From Paracoccaceae bacterium (GTDB taxonomy: Bacteria; Pseudomonadota; Alphaproteobacteria; Rhodobacterales; Rhodobacteraceae): DNA of 64,000 nucleotides. Position numbers and translations under genes: made by a program. Positions 1-8,486 of this stretch are shown here, in pieces (the stretch's first letter is position 1; the number at the start of each line of letters is the position of its first letter). The notes under the pieces were generated by a model. That model was given only the letters and a program-made list of their open reading frames with translations. It did not search any database and had not been told where the DNA came from. The stretch covers positions 124,001-188,000 of the forward strand of contig JAFGXY010000025.1 of NCBI GenBank assembly GCA_016936395.1, in the 5' to 3' direction.

Positions 1-1
1 T

Positions 2-1258
2 GTCACCGCCACCTGGGCGGCGCTTGGCGCCGACGAGCGGTTTCTGTTCAACAAGCTCTTGACCGGCGGCTTTCGCATGGGCGTGAGCCAGGGGCTGATG
101 ACGCGGGCCTTGGCGCAGGTGACCGGGGTCGAGGCCTCGGTGATGGCACACCGGCTGATGGGCGACTGGGATCCGGCGCAGACCAGCTTTGCCGCGCTGA
201 CGGAAACCGGCGGCTCGGACGGCGCGGCGCGGCCCTACCCCTTCGCGCTGGCCAGCCCGCTGGAGGATGCCCCCGAAAACCTCGGCCCTCCCGAAGACTG
301 GCTGGCCGAATGGAAATGGGATGGCATCCGCGGCCAGATCATCGCCCGCGCCGGCGCTTTCGCGGTCTGGAGCCGCGGCGAAGACCTGATCACCGACCGC
401 TTTCCCGAATTCGCGCCGCTACAAGACCACCTTCCCCCCGGCACGGTGATCGACGGCGAGATCGTGGCCTGGGGCGGCAGCGCGCCCCTGCCGTTTGCCG
501 ACCTGCAAAAGCGCATCGGGCGCAAGACGGTGCCAAAGCGCCTGCTGGCCGAGGCCCCGGCGCATGTTCTTGCCTATGACCTGCTGGAAGACGCCGGCCA
601 AGACCTGCGCGACGCGCCGCTGTCGCAGCGCCGCGCCCGGCTGGAGGCGATCCTTGCCGCCCTGCCCCCCGGCCTGCCGCTGTCGCCGTCCCCCACCATC
701 CCCGGCGACTGGGCGGTGCGGGCAGCGGTGCGGGACGGCGCGCGCGGCCGGATTGCCGAAGGGCTGATGCTCAAGCGCCTGTCCTCGCCCTATCACGTCG
801 GGCGCAGGCGCGGCGACTGGTGGAAATGGAAGCTTGACCCCTATGCGGTGGATGCGGTGATGATCTACGCGCAGGCCGGACATGGGCGGCGCGCCAACCT
901 TTACACGGATTTCACCTTTGCGCTGCGCGATGGCAATGATCTGGTGCCGTTCACCAAAGCCTATTCCGGGCTGACCGACGCGGAATTTGCCGAAATCACC
1001 CGCTGGGTTGGCCGCAACACGCAAGAACGCTTTGGCCCGGTGCGCCGGGTGGTGCCAGAGTTGGTGTTCGAGATCGGCTTTGAAGGGATACAGGCCAGCC
1101 CGCGCCACAAATCGGGCATCGCCCTGCGCTTTCCGCGCATGCTGCGCTGGCGGCGCGACAAGGGCGTGGCGGATATCGACACGATCGAGGCGTTGCGCCT
1201 GCTGCTGCGGCACAAGACGGGGGGCTGTCTGCCCCCCGCACCCCCCGAGGGTATTTGA
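2..1258 (+). CDS. ATP-dependent DNA ligase, 5' end outside the window
   Basis: This is the carboxy-terminal three quarters (about 418 residues) of an ATP-dependent DNA ligase, which seals nicks through a lysyl-AMP intermediate. The frame is already open at base 2, so the start lies upstream. Nucleotidyltransferase motifs appear in order: motif I KWDGIRGQ with the nucleophile lysine at bases 314-316, then DGEIVAW, then EGLMLKRL (motif IV), then WWKWKLDP (motif V), followed by the OB-fold region. The visible start (FLFNKLLTGGFRMG) is the end of the N-terminal DNA-binding domain. Such ligases usually reach about 530 residues and often sit beside a ligase-associated exonuclease and helicase; that side is not visible. 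The last residues (LPPAPPEGI) and the stop codon lie inside an intergenic-type repeat, so the tail is probably not conserved. Function call is firm. Confidence 0.93.
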   Translation, partial: VTATWAALGADERFLFNKLLTGGFRMGVSQGLMTRALAQVTGVEASVMAHRLMGDWDPAQTSFAALTETGGSDGAARPYPFALASPLEDAPENLGPPEDWLAEWKWDGIRGQIIARAGAFAVWSRGEDLITDRFPEFAPLQDHLPPGTVIDGEIVAWGGSAPLPFADLQKRIGRKTVPKRLLAEAPAHVLAYDLLEDAGQDLRDAPLSQRRARLEAILAALPPGLPLSPSPTIPGDWAVRAAVRDGARGRIAEGLMLKRLSSPYHVGRRRGDWWKWKLDPYAVDAVMIYAQAGHGRRANLYTDFTFALRDGNDLVPFTKAYSGLTDAEFAEITRWVGRNTQERFGPVRRVVPELVFEIGFEGIQASPRHKSGIALRFPRMLRWRRDKGVADIDTIEALRLLLRHKTGGCLPPAPPEGI

Positions 1259-1273
1259 GCCAAGAGGAAACCC
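1219..1273. repeat. Dispersed repeat copy 1: GC hairpin plus GGGTATTTGAGCCAAGAGGA element
   Basis: A perfect 7-bp hairpin (GGGGGGC at 1219-1225, GCCCCCC at 1231-1237) is followed at 1249-1273 by a 25-base element that differs at one position from the element at 50219-50243. The repeat overlaps the ligase 3' end and supplies its stop codon. It may act as a transcription end signal between the ligase and pepF, but no T-tract follows. Confidence 0.7.
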
Positions 1274-1348
1274 ATTCGCGGCGCGTAGGTCTTGCGACTT
1301 GGCCACCTGCCGCCCTAGATGAGACCAAAGCAAAGATGAGGAAAGACC

Positions 1349-3172
1349 ATGACCCTGCCCCTTGCCCGCCCTGTGTTTGATGCCAATGCCGCCTCGGGCG
1401 GGTTCGGGGCCTTGCCCGATTGGGATTTGACTGATCTGTATCCGGCGCCGGAGTCGCCCGAGTTTGCCCGCGACATGGACGGACTGGACGCCTCCTGCGC
1501 CGCGTTTGCCACCGCCTATCAGGGCAAGCTGGCCGATCTGGACGCGGCGGCCCTGCTGGTCTGTGTGCAGACCTATGAGCAGATCGACATCACCGCCGGG
1601 CGGCTGATGTCTTTTGCGGGCCTGCGCTATTACCAGAACACCATGGACAGCGAGCGCGCCAAGTTCATGGCCGACACCCAGGACCGCATCACCAACGCGA
1701 CCACGCCGCTGGTGTTCTTCAGCCTTGAGTTCAACCGGCTGGAAGACGCGCATCTGAATGGCCTTCTGGCCGCCAATGCGGGGCTTGCCCGTTACAAGCC
1801 GGTGTTTGACCGGATGCGCGCAATGCGGCCACACCAGTTGTCGGATGAGCTGGAGCAGTTCTTGCATGACGAGTCGGTGGTGGGGGCAAGCGCGTGGAAC
1901 AAACTGTTTGACGAAACCATGGCCGGGCTGATGTTCACTGTGGCCGGAGAGCCGGAAGAGTTGAACCTTGAAGCCACGCTGAACCTGTTGACCGATGCCG
2001 ACCGCGCCCGGCGCGAGGCGGCGGCGCGAGCCTTGGCCGCGGTGTTCGACCGCAATATCAAGCTGTTCGCCCGGGTGCACAACACTTTGGCCAAGGAAAA
2101 GGAAATCCACGACCGCTGGCGCAAGATGCCCAGCCCGCAGCATGGGCGGCACCTCGCAAACCATGTCGAACCCGAGGTGGTGGAAGCACTGCGCAATGCC
2201 GTTGTGGCCGCCTATCCCAAGCTGAGCCACCGCTATTACCGGCTGAAGGCCAAATGGCTGGGGCTGGAGACCTTGCAGGTCTGGGACCGCAACGCGCCGC
2301 TCAACCTTGAGCCGCCCAAGGTCGTGGGCTGGGATGAGGCCACCCGGACGGTGCTGGACGCCTATGCCAGTTTTGCCCCCGAAATGGCCGATATCGCCAA
2401 GCCGTTCTTTGATCGCGGCTGGATCGACGCCGGTGTCAAGCCAGGCAAGGCACCGGGGGCCTTTGCCCACCCGACCGTCACCACCGTGCACCCTTACGTC
2501 ATGCTCAACTACCTTGGCAAACCCCGTGATGTGATGACGCTGGCGCATGAGCTGGGCCACGGCGTGCATCAGGTGCTGGCGGCAGGTCAGGGCGAATTGT
2601 TGTCATCCACCCCGCTGACGCTGGCCGAAACCGCAAGCGTGTTTGGCGAGATGCTGACCTTCCGCAAATTGCTGGACGGGGCCAAGACCCAAGCCGAGCG
2701 CAAGACCCTGCTGGCGGGCAAGGTCGAGGACATGATCAACACCGTCGTGCGCCAAATCGCGTTCTATGACTTTGAATGCAAGCTGCATGCCGCCCGGGCC
2801 CAAGGCGAGTTGACCCCCGACGACATCAACGCGCTGTGGATGAGCGTGCAGGCGCAATCCTTGGGCGATGCCTTCGAGTTCATGGATGGCTATGAGACGT
2901 TCTGGGCCTATATCCCGCACTTCGTGCATTCGCCGTTCTACGTCTATGCCTATGCCTTTGGCGACGGTCTGGTGAATGCGCTTTATGCAGCTTATGCGGA
3001 CGGCCTGCCCGACTTTGAGGAAAAGTATTTCGCCATGCTGAAAGCCGGCGGATCGAAGCACCACAAGGAGTTGCTGGCCCCCTTCGGACTGGACGCGTCA
3101 GACCCGACATTCTGGGACAAGGGCCTGTCGATGATCGCAGGCTTTATCGACGAGCTGGAGGCGATGGACTGA
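1349..3172 (+). CDS. pepF: Oligoendopeptidase F, M3 family zinc peptidase
   Basis: A cytoplasmic zinc metallopeptidase that trims short peptides. The 607-residue length fits M3B oligoendopeptidases. The thermolysin-type zinc site HELGHGVH starts at His400; the third ligand is expected in the downstream LTLAETASVFGEM segment. No signal peptide is visible, consistent with cytosolic peptide turnover. The ATG at 1349 is preceded by an AGGA Shine-Dalgarno sequence in TGAGGAAAGACC. It appears to be a single-gene unit: the ligase ends 90 bases upstream and the next gene is convergent. The family is clear; the physiological peptide substrates are not inferable from the sequence. Confidence 0.95.
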   Translation: MTLPLARPVFDANAASGGFGALPDWDLTDLYPAPESPEFARDMDGLDASCAAFATAYQGKLADLDAAALLVCVQTYEQIDITAGRLMSFAGLRYYQNTMDSERAKFMADTQDRITNATTPLVFFSLEFNRLEDAHLNGLLAANAGLARYKPVFDRMRAMRPHQLSDELEQFLHDESVVGASAWNKLFDETMAGLMFTVAGEPEELNLEATLNLLTDADRARREAAARALAAVFDRNIKLFARVHNTLAKEKEIHDRWRKMPSPQHGRHLANHVEPEVVEALRNAVVAAYPKLSHRYYRLKAKWLGLETLQVWDRNAPLNLEPPKVVGWDEATRTVLDAYASFAPEMADIAKPFFDRGWIDAGVKPGKAPGAFAHPTVTTVHPYVMLNYLGKPRDVMTLAHELGHGVHQVLAAGQGELLSSTPLTLAETASVFGEMLTFRKLLDGAKTQAERKTLLAGKVEDMINTVVRQIAFYDFECKLHAARAQGELTPDDINALWMSVQAQSLGDAFEFMDGYETFWAYIPHFVHSPFYVYAYAFGDGLVNALYAAYADGLPDFEEKYFAMLKAGGSKHHKELLAPFGLDASDPTFWDKGLSMIAGFIDELEAMD

Positions 3173-3246
3173 CCATCATGCCAGTGCAGGGCAGCGGGGC
3201 GGTTGTCCCGTTGCCTGCGGCGGACCTGAACCGAGATAGGCCCGGA

Positions 3247-4068
3247 TCAGGCGCGATTTGCGCGGCGCTCGGTGCGGTCGGCCATATGGGCCAAAAGCAA
3301 CCGCTCGGCTTCGTCGGCGGAATTTGCCATGGCATCAGCGCCGGTCAGAGCCACGATGTTCGGCTCGGCCACCGTAACCTGCCCGCCCACCATCAGCCAG
3401 ACACCCGGCAGATGCGCCCGCAAGGCCACCACCAGACGGGCAATCGGCAGCGTCATGTCGGCGTCGGTTGCGGCGATGGCCACGGCGGATGGGCTCAGGG
3501 CCTCCAACTGGTCAACCAGACTGTCCTGATCATACCCGATCAGAAGATCGACTTCCCAACCGCGGCGGCGCAGATCGTCGGCGACGATGGTCATGCCGAT
3601 GCTGTGGGTTTCACTTGGGCATTGCGCAATGGCCACCCGCTGACCCGGGATGGCGTTGCCAAATTGCACAAACACCTCGCGCAGGTCGCGCAGGATCGTC
3701 CAGACCCGGCGCGACGCGCGCAGCACCTCGGACATGCCGATTTCGTCATTGTCCCAGGCCTTGCCGATATCCTGCACCGCCCCGGCCAACAGCCCGTAAT
3801 ACAGCGTATCGGCTGGCATGCCTTGCAGGCGGGCATCGCAGACAAAGTTCCGGGCAGCGCAATCGTCTTGCGACAGCAGGTCTTTGGTCAGCATGGCGAT
3901 CTTGGGCAGCGTGGCTTCAACCCGTTCGGCGCGCGCCTGTGCTGCCACCCGCAAGATCACGTCTTGTGCAAGTTGGCGCACCGCAAAAGACGGGATAGAA
4001 TACTGCGCCTCCAGCGACGACACAAAGGTTCCGGAACTGATTTGAGAAGCCGCATTGCGCTGCGCCAT
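3247..4068 (-). CDS. Cobalamin (B12)-binding domain regulator-like protein
   Basis: A 273-residue soluble protein with a helical cap domain (about 55-135) followed by a B12-binding Rossmann domain (about 142-260). The corrinoid motif is present in variant form: ETHSIG with His155 as predicted lower axial ligand (family motif DxHxxG), and VGGQVTV for the nucleotide-tail glycine pair. There is no catalytic domain and no DNA-binding HTH, as in stand-alone B12 sensors of purple bacteria (AerR/PpaA type) that act through a partner repressor. In the cap, W105-x8-E114 resembles the Wx9EH helix of CarH photoreceptors, but the His position is Val115. It is a single gene, convergent with pepF. A corrinoid-transfer or methyltransferase accessory role is a less likely alternative; the partner is unknown. 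Confidence 0.75.
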   Translation of the reverse strand: MAQRNAASQISSGTFVSSLEAQYSIPSFAVRQLAQDVILRVAAQARAERVEATLPKIAMLTKDLLSQDDCAARNFVCDARLQGMPADTLYYGLLAGAVQDIGKAWDNDEIGMSEVLRASRRVWTILRDLREVFVQFGNAIPGQRVAIAQCPSETHSIGMTIVADDLRRRGWEVDLLIGYDQDSLVDQLEALSPSAVAIAATDADMTLPIARLVVALRAHLPGVWLMVGGQVTVAEPNIVALTGADAMANSADEAERLLLAHMADRTERRANRA

Positions 4069-4214
4069 GGTTTGCCACTTCTACAATGGGGGCTGACACG
4101 ACGGGTCGAGAGGAAGCCTTGCCCCGCCCCGTCTGCAATCAGGCCGATTCCTGTTAGTCTGGCATCTTTAGCGAAACACGGTTCTGTGTCCAGCTTCGTG
4201 TTGCCCAGCGACAC

Positions 4215-5186
4215 TTAACCACTGGCAGATGGCAGGGTCACACCAAGCCGCGCAAAGTCGGCCCCCCGTGCCGACATCCGGTCAAGGATCTGCCTCAGGA
4301 ACGGCCGCGTCGCCCAGATGCACTGCCGCTTCAGGAACCAGAACAGAAAGGCGTCAAACGGCCAGTCACGGCCAAGCGCGCGGTCCAGCGCCATGGGCCA
4401 GTCTGCCGGGGTCACAACCGTTTCCGCGCAATGGTGCAGGTCTGATCGCCCGAACAACACCGCGGGCACCCCGTGAAGCATGCCCTCGACCGCCACCGAC
4501 GACGCGATGGAGGCACTAAGGGCCGCACCTTGCAAGATATCATGCACATTGGCCGTGGTGAGGCAAACCTGCGGGTGATGCGCGCCCAGCCAGTCGCAGA
4601 TCGCCTGCGTCTCGTCGCCGGTGTTGCGCGGATGTGGCTTGACCACAACCTGTCGGCCGCCCGTGTCGGACAGGATCGTTTCGATCATCGCGCGGGCGGG
4701 CATGTGGCGGGCGCGCAGGACCGGGTCTGACAGGTCTTGCAAGAACACCGCGATATGGCCGCATTTGAACTGCGCGCGGTCGGTTGGTTGCGGATGCCGG
4801 CTTTTGCGCGGGGCGACGAACAGGCCGCGCAGGGTGGCGGCAAAGCCCGCCGCCGTCTCGACTGGTATGGCTGCTGGGCGAAACGTCAGCCCGGCAATGC
4901 TGCTCTCGAAGAATATCCCTTTCGCATCGGCATAGAAGAACCGGCTCAGATAGGCCGGACCAAGGTTCAGCGCCTGCGGCCGGTCGATATTTCCGTTATG
5001 GACAAAGTCGAAATCGGCCCCGTCAGGCCCGTTCCGCAAGGCCTCCATGTCGCGGTGAACCACCTCGCAGCGCGCGCCAAGGGCAGCAAGTTGCTCCATC
5101 AGGTTGCGGTAGAACGCCGGCAGATCCTCTGGCCCGTCCGGCAGCATATGCGCGGGCACATGCAGCCGCACGCGGGCCTTGCTCAC
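4215..5186 (-). CDS. Capsular polysaccharide (KpsC/KpsS-like) glycosyltransferase-type protein
   Basis: A 323-residue protein whose central and C-terminal parts resemble capsule Kdo-transferase/CDP-glycerol-transferase-like proteins: VVVKPHPRNTGDE (a KPHP signature), a LTTANVHDILQGA segment, and ASIASSVAVEGMLHGVPAVL with its conserved Ser-Ser-x-x-x-Glu-Gly pattern. The fold is probably GT-B-like and acts on a nucleotide-sugar or lipid-linked acceptor at the inner membrane face. The start is GTG at 5186, forming a GTGA overlap with the stop of the upstream oxidoreductase gene, so the two are translationally coupled. The pair may make or modify a surface glycan. No capsule export genes are visible, so the substrate is open; a sugar-nucleotide-dependent enzyme outside capsule synthesis is possible. 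Confidence 0.65.
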   Translation of the reverse strand: MSKARVRLHVPAHMLPDGPEDLPAFYRNLMEQLAALGARCEVVHRDMEALRNGPDGADFDFVHNGNIDRPQALNLGPAYLSRFFYADAKGIFFESSIAGLTFRPAAIPVETAAGFAATLRGLFVAPRKSRHPQPTDRAQFKCGHIAVFLQDLSDPVLRARHMPARAMIETILSDTGGRQVVVKPHPRNTGDETQAICDWLGAHHPQVCLTTANVHDILQGAALSASIASSVAVEGMLHGVPAVLFGRSDLHHCAETVVTPADWPMALDRALGRDWPFDAFLFWFLKRQCIWATRPFLRQILDRMSARGADFARLGVTLPSASG

Positions 5187-6172
5187 AGATGCACCTCAAC
5201 CGCGGCATCATGCGCCATGTCGATCATGGCTTGCGTGCCGCGGGAAAATTCCAGCGGGCACGGATAGGGCACGCCGTTGCGCAGCGACCGGCAAAACGCC
5301 TCGACCTGCAAGACATAGTGGTTTGCGGCGGGAAAACGGTCGGTGATCACCCGCATCCCCGGCTTGTGCAATTCCACCTGCGCCACATCGTGCAAATTGG
5401 CGTTGAACGGGGCCGAGCCCAGGCGGATCATCCCCTTGTCGCCCTGAAACACCACCTCTTGCCGGTTCGCCAACCGCATCGAGGTCATCGAGCCAAAGGT
5501 GAACCGACCCGATGGCCCCGCCATCACACCGGCAAGCTGGGCAAACACCTCGACCCCGGCCTCCAGGATGACGCGAGCGGTCAGTTCTGCCGGCTCGGCG
5601 CCGGTCACAAACCGCATCGACCCCAGCGTATACACCCCGATATCGCGCAACGATCCCCCACCCGTGTCGGCACGGTTGCGGATATTGCCGGGGTCGGCGT
5701 TGTTATAGCTGAACGCGGCATCGACATGGCGCAACTGGCCGATCTCGCCTGCCGCAAGCCAGTCTTTCGCGCGGTGCCATTGCGGGTGGTGCACGATCAT
5801 GAAGGCCTCGGCGGCCAACAGCCCGCTGGCGTCGCGCGCGGCGATGATCTGGTCGATCTGCGGCGCACGCAAGGCAAGCGGCTTTTCGGTCAGCACATGC
5901 TTGCCCGCCGCCAGCGCCGTCAGCGTCCATTCGACATGCAGATGGTTGGGCAGCGGGATGTAAACCGCCTCGATCGACGCATCGGCCAGCAGCGCATCAT
6001 AGCTGGCATGCACCACAAGTCCGGGACAAAAGCCAACAAAGCCTGCGGACTTGGCGGGGTCTGACGTGGCCAGCGCCACAAGCTCCGCCCCGTTTGCTGC
6101 GTGAATGGCCGGGGCCATATGCTCACGTGCGAACTTTGCCGCGCCCAAAACGCCCCAACGCACCGGTTTCAT
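5183..6172 (-). CDS. Gfo/Idh/MocA family NAD(P)-dependent oxidoreductase
   Basis: A 329-residue dehydrogenase with an N-terminal Rossmann fold (VRWGVLGAAKFA, glycine-rich loop near residue 10), the family EKP signature in HVLTEKPLAL (lysine contacting cofactor and substrate) and a C-terminal GFO_IDH_MocA_C domain beginning near AFSYNNADPGNIRN. These enzymes oxidise or reduce sugars, inositols or related polyols. The ATG at 6172 is chosen because it has a strong GGGAGG Shine-Dalgarno seven bases upstream; an upstream in-frame start at 6199 would add nine uncharacteristic residues. Its stop overlaps the start of the capsule-type gene, suggesting a shared sugar-modification pathway. The substrate is not identifiable. 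Confidence 0.88.
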   Translation of the reverse strand: MKPVRWGVLGAAKFAREHMAPAIHAANGAELVALATSDPAKSAGFVGFCPGLVVHASYDALLADASIEAVYIPLPNHLHVEWTLTALAAGKHVLTEKPLALRAPQIDQIIAARDASGLLAAEAFMIVHHPQWHRAKDWLAAGEIGQLRHVDAAFSYNNADPGNIRNRADTGGGSLRDIGVYTLGSMRFVTGAEPAELTARVILEAGVEVFAQLAGVMAGPSGRFTFGSMTSMRLANRQEVVFQGDKGMIRLGSAPFNANLHDVAQVELHKPGMRVITDRFPAANHYVLQVEAFCRSLRNGVPYPCPLEFSRGTQAMIDMAHDAAVEVHL

Positions 6173-6235
6173 TTCACGGCCTCCCTGTTTGCGCCACACG
6201 CTAACCTGCGGCGTGCGGCGGGGAAAGGCTTGCCG

Positions 6236-6859
6236 TCACGCTTTGCGAAAGCGCATCAACGTCATCATCCGCATCGGCGGCAGCGCGACCTCCTCGATCA
6301 GGGTCAGGCCCGGCGTTTGCGTCACCGTGCTGCGCTGAAAGTCGGAATGCCAGCCCAGCCGATCGGCAAAGGGGGCGGCGATCCGCTCCAGCATGGGCAA
6401 GGCGCCCTTGTCTTGCGCATCGCGGGCAAAATGGTTGACCATCACGATTGTGCCCCCGGGGCGCAGCACGCGGGCCATTTCGGCCATCACCCGCTCGGGT
6501 TCCGGCACCACCGACATGATGTGCAGCGCAGCGACGTGGTCGAAGCTGGCATCGTCGAATTCCAGCGCGCGGGCATCCATCAGGCGCAAGGCTTGCACGT
6601 TGCCCAAGTCAAGCTCGGCCACCTTTTCGCGCGCCTTTTCCAGCATCTCGGCGCTGGCGTCGATGCCGGTCACCATCACCTCGGGGCGGTAGCCCGGCAG
6701 CGAAAGCCCGGTGCCGACACCCACTTCCAGCACCCGCCCGCCAAGGCCGTTCAGCACCGACACCGCCCGCCGCCGCCCCACCCGCGTGATTGCGCCAAAC
6801 GTCGCGTCATAGATCGGTGCCCAGCGGGCATAGGATTTGCGGATGGCTTGGATATCCAT
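6236..6859 (-). CDS. pmtA: Phosphatidylethanolamine N-methyltransferase (PmtA type)
   Basis: A 207-residue class I SAM methyltransferase close to Rhodobacter-type PmtA, which methylates phosphatidylethanolamine three times to phosphatidylcholine at the cytoplasmic membrane face. SAM motif I is VLEVGVGTGLSL (about residue 43); a post-I acidic residue lies in VTGIDASAEML; motif II/III regions are HVAALHIMSVVPEP and VLRPGGTIVMVN. The N-terminus YARWAPIYDATFG matches the substrate-side helix seen in PmtA and UbiE-like enzymes. The ATG at 6859 lies one base after the pssA stop, the last gene of a psd-pssA-pmtA run. That context makes PmtA much likelier than a quinone methyltransferase of similar fold. 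Confidence 0.88.
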   Translation of the reverse strand: MDIQAIRKSYARWAPIYDATFGAITRVGRRRAVSVLNGLGGRVLEVGVGTGLSLPGYRPEVMVTGIDASAEMLEKAREKVAELDLGNVQALRLMDARALEFDDASFDHVAALHIMSVVPEPERVMAEMARVLRPGGTIVMVNHFARDAQDKGALPMLERIAAPFADRLGWHSDFQRSTVTQTPGLTLIEEVALPPMRMMTLMRFRKA

Positions 6860-6860
6860 G

Positions 6861-7616
6861 TCAGACAACACTCCGTAACGAACGCGCACTTTTGCGCCAA
6901 AGAAACAGGATGCCGGCCAGATAGATCAGGTCCAGCAGCAACAAGGTGGTCCAGGGATAGGTCAGCAGCGCGGCCACCAAAGCCACCGAGCCAACCAGAA
7001 TGAAGCGGGCGTTTTCGGCATAGATCCGCACGCCCTTGAACGATGGCGTCGGCATCCGGCTGATCATCAGCCCGCCCACGAACACCATCCACACCGCCAC
7101 CGCCCAGGGCGGCAGGCGCAGCGCGGTATCCGAGGCATAGGTCAGATAGATCGGCCCCAGCGCCAGCATCGCCCCCGCAGGCGACGGCACGCCGACAAAG
7201 CCTTTGGGCTTTGTGTCATCCACCGGCACCCGGCTGTCGACGTTGAACCGCGCCAGCCGCAGCATGCAGCACACCGCATAGATCAGCACGGCGATCCAGC
7301 CCAGTGAGGTATCGGCCCGCATCCCCCAGAAATACAGCACCAGCGCCGGGGTCACCCCGAAATTGACCAGATCACACAGGCTGTCCAACTCGGCCCCGAT
7401 GGCGCTTTCGGTCTTGAGCATCCGCGCCAGCCGCCCGTCGATGCCATCCAGCGCCGCCGCCAGCCCGATCAACCCCACCGCCCAGCCAAACCGCCCTTCC
7501 ACCGCCATGCGGATGGCGGTCAGCCCGGCACAGAGCGCCAGAATGGAAATCAGGTTCGGCAGCAGATGCAGGATATGCATCCGCCGCCGGGGGGGTGCGG
7601 CGGGGTCTTCGGTCAT
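6861..7616 (-). CDS. pssA: CDP-diacylglycerol--serine O-phosphatidyltransferase
   Basis: Phosphatidylserine synthase, which transfers phosphatidyl from CDP-diacylglycerol to serine in the membrane. The 251-residue protein is polytopic and carries the complete CDP-alcohol phosphotransferase signature, seen as [15 protein letters not shown] followed by the G-x3-D-x3-D part (GAELDSLCD). The ATG at 7616 overlaps the psd stop codon (ATGA), and the following pmtA starts one base after its own stop. This places serine transfer, decarboxylation and methylation in one transcript. Upstream in-frame sequence reads as the opposite frame of psd and is excluded. Confidence 0.95.
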   Translation of the reverse strand: MTEDPAAPPRRRMHILHLLPNLISILALCAGLTAIRMAVEGRFGWAVGLIGLAAALDGIDGRLARMLKTESAIGAELDSLCDLVNFGVTPALVLYFWGMRADTSLGWIAVLIYAVCCMLRLARFNVDSRVPVDDTKPKGFVGVPSPAGAMLALGPIYLTYASDTALRLPPWAVAVWMVFVGGLMISRMPTPSFKGVRIYAENARFILVGSVALVAALLTYPWTTLLLLDLIYLAGILFLWRKSARSLRSVV

Positions 7617-8305
7617 TCCATCCGGCTCACAGCCTGCGGCAGATCCCTGCCCAGCACGGCAAGGATGGTTTCGCCCGACACCATGCTTTGGCCCAGCGCC
7701 ACCTGCGGCGTCACGCCCTCGGGCAGATACACATCGACGCGGCTGCCAAAGCGGATCAGGCCAAAGCGTTCGCCGGTGCGCATCGCCTGCCCCGGCTTGA
7801 CCCACCACATGATCCGCCGCGCCACCAGACCGGCGATCTGCACCACCGCGATCTGGCGACCATCGGCCAAGTCGATGCGCAGCGAATTGCGCTCGTTATC
7901 CACCGACGCCTTGTCCAAGGATGCGTTCAGGAACTTGCCGGGGCGATAGCTCATCGCACCAATGGTTCCAGCGATGGGCGCGCGGTTCACATGGCAGTCG
8001 AACACGTTCATGAACACCGACACCCGCATCAGCGCATCCGGCCCCATGCCCAATTCCTCGGGCGGCACTGCGCGTTCGATCAGGCTGATCACGCCATCGG
8101 CGGGCGACACGATCAGGCCTTCGCCTTGCGGCACCGCACGCTTTGGGTCGCGGAAAAAGTAATAGCACCACACCGTCAGCCCGACGCCAACCCAGCCCAA
8201 AGGCTGCCAGATCAGGAACAGCACAAGGCTGATCGCGGCGAAGATGCCGACGAACTTGTATCCCTCGGGGTGCATCGGTTTCAGAAATGTGCCCAGCATG
8301 GTCAT
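7613..8305 (-). CDS. psd: Phosphatidylserine decarboxylase (short, PSD-A type)
   Basis: Converts phosphatidylserine to phosphatidylethanolamine using a pyruvoyl cofactor. The 230-residue proenzyme has an N-terminal membrane helix (about residues 15-45) and FRDPKR, a conserved motif after it. The self-cleavage site is the Gly-Ser of [13 protein letters not shown] near the C-terminus, giving a long beta chain and a short pyruvoyl alpha chain. Other conserved stretches are [14 protein letters not shown] and [11 protein letters not shown]. The ATG at 8305 has an AAAGGACC Shine-Dalgarno; a second ATG at 8299 is less well spaced. It is the first gene of the psd-pssA-pmtA unit. Confidence 0.95.
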   Translation of the reverse strand: MTMLGTFLKPMHPEGYKFVGIFAAISLVLFLIWQPLGWVGVGLTVWCYYFFRDPKRAVPQGEGLIVSPADGVISLIERAVPPEELGMGPDALMRVSVFMNVFDCHVNRAPIAGTIGAMSYRPGKFLNASLDKASVDNERNSLRIDLADGRQIAVVQIAGLVARRIMWWVKPGQAMRTGERFGLIRFGSRVDVYLPEGVTPQVALGQSMVSGETILAVLGRDLPQAVSRME

Positions 8306-8457
8306 GGTTTGATTGGTCCTTTCAACCACTGGTCGCGGTCGTATCGTGCAGGCCCCCTTTGGGCAAACAAAAACGACGCTTTGACCCTTAAAAGCGTCAG
8401 GCGGCAAAGCTTGCGCCCGCCGCCTGCCTGATCCGTGGTAAGGCCAAGGGCCACCAA

Positions 8458-8484
8458 GGCCAAGGGGCAGTTTGCCCTTTGGCC
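8458..8484 (-). terminator. Stem-loop just downstream of rpoH
   Basis: A 12-bp inverted repeat (GGCCAAGGGGCA, loop GTT, TGCCCTTTGGCC) with one mismatch lies two bases beyond the rpoH stop codon. No T-run follows, so it is either a Rho-assisted end point or an mRNA-stabilising structure. Confidence 0.5.
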
Positions 8485-8486
8485 TT

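Noticed and set aside
419-2569. A 716-codon minus-strand open frame opposite the ligase and pepF
   Set aside because: Shadow of two conserved plus-strand genes, with low-complexity composition and no motif.
4069-4214. A PpsR/CrtJ-type TGT-N12-ACA site upstream of the B12-binding gene
   Set aside because: TGT and ACA trinucleotides occur but not at the required spacing.
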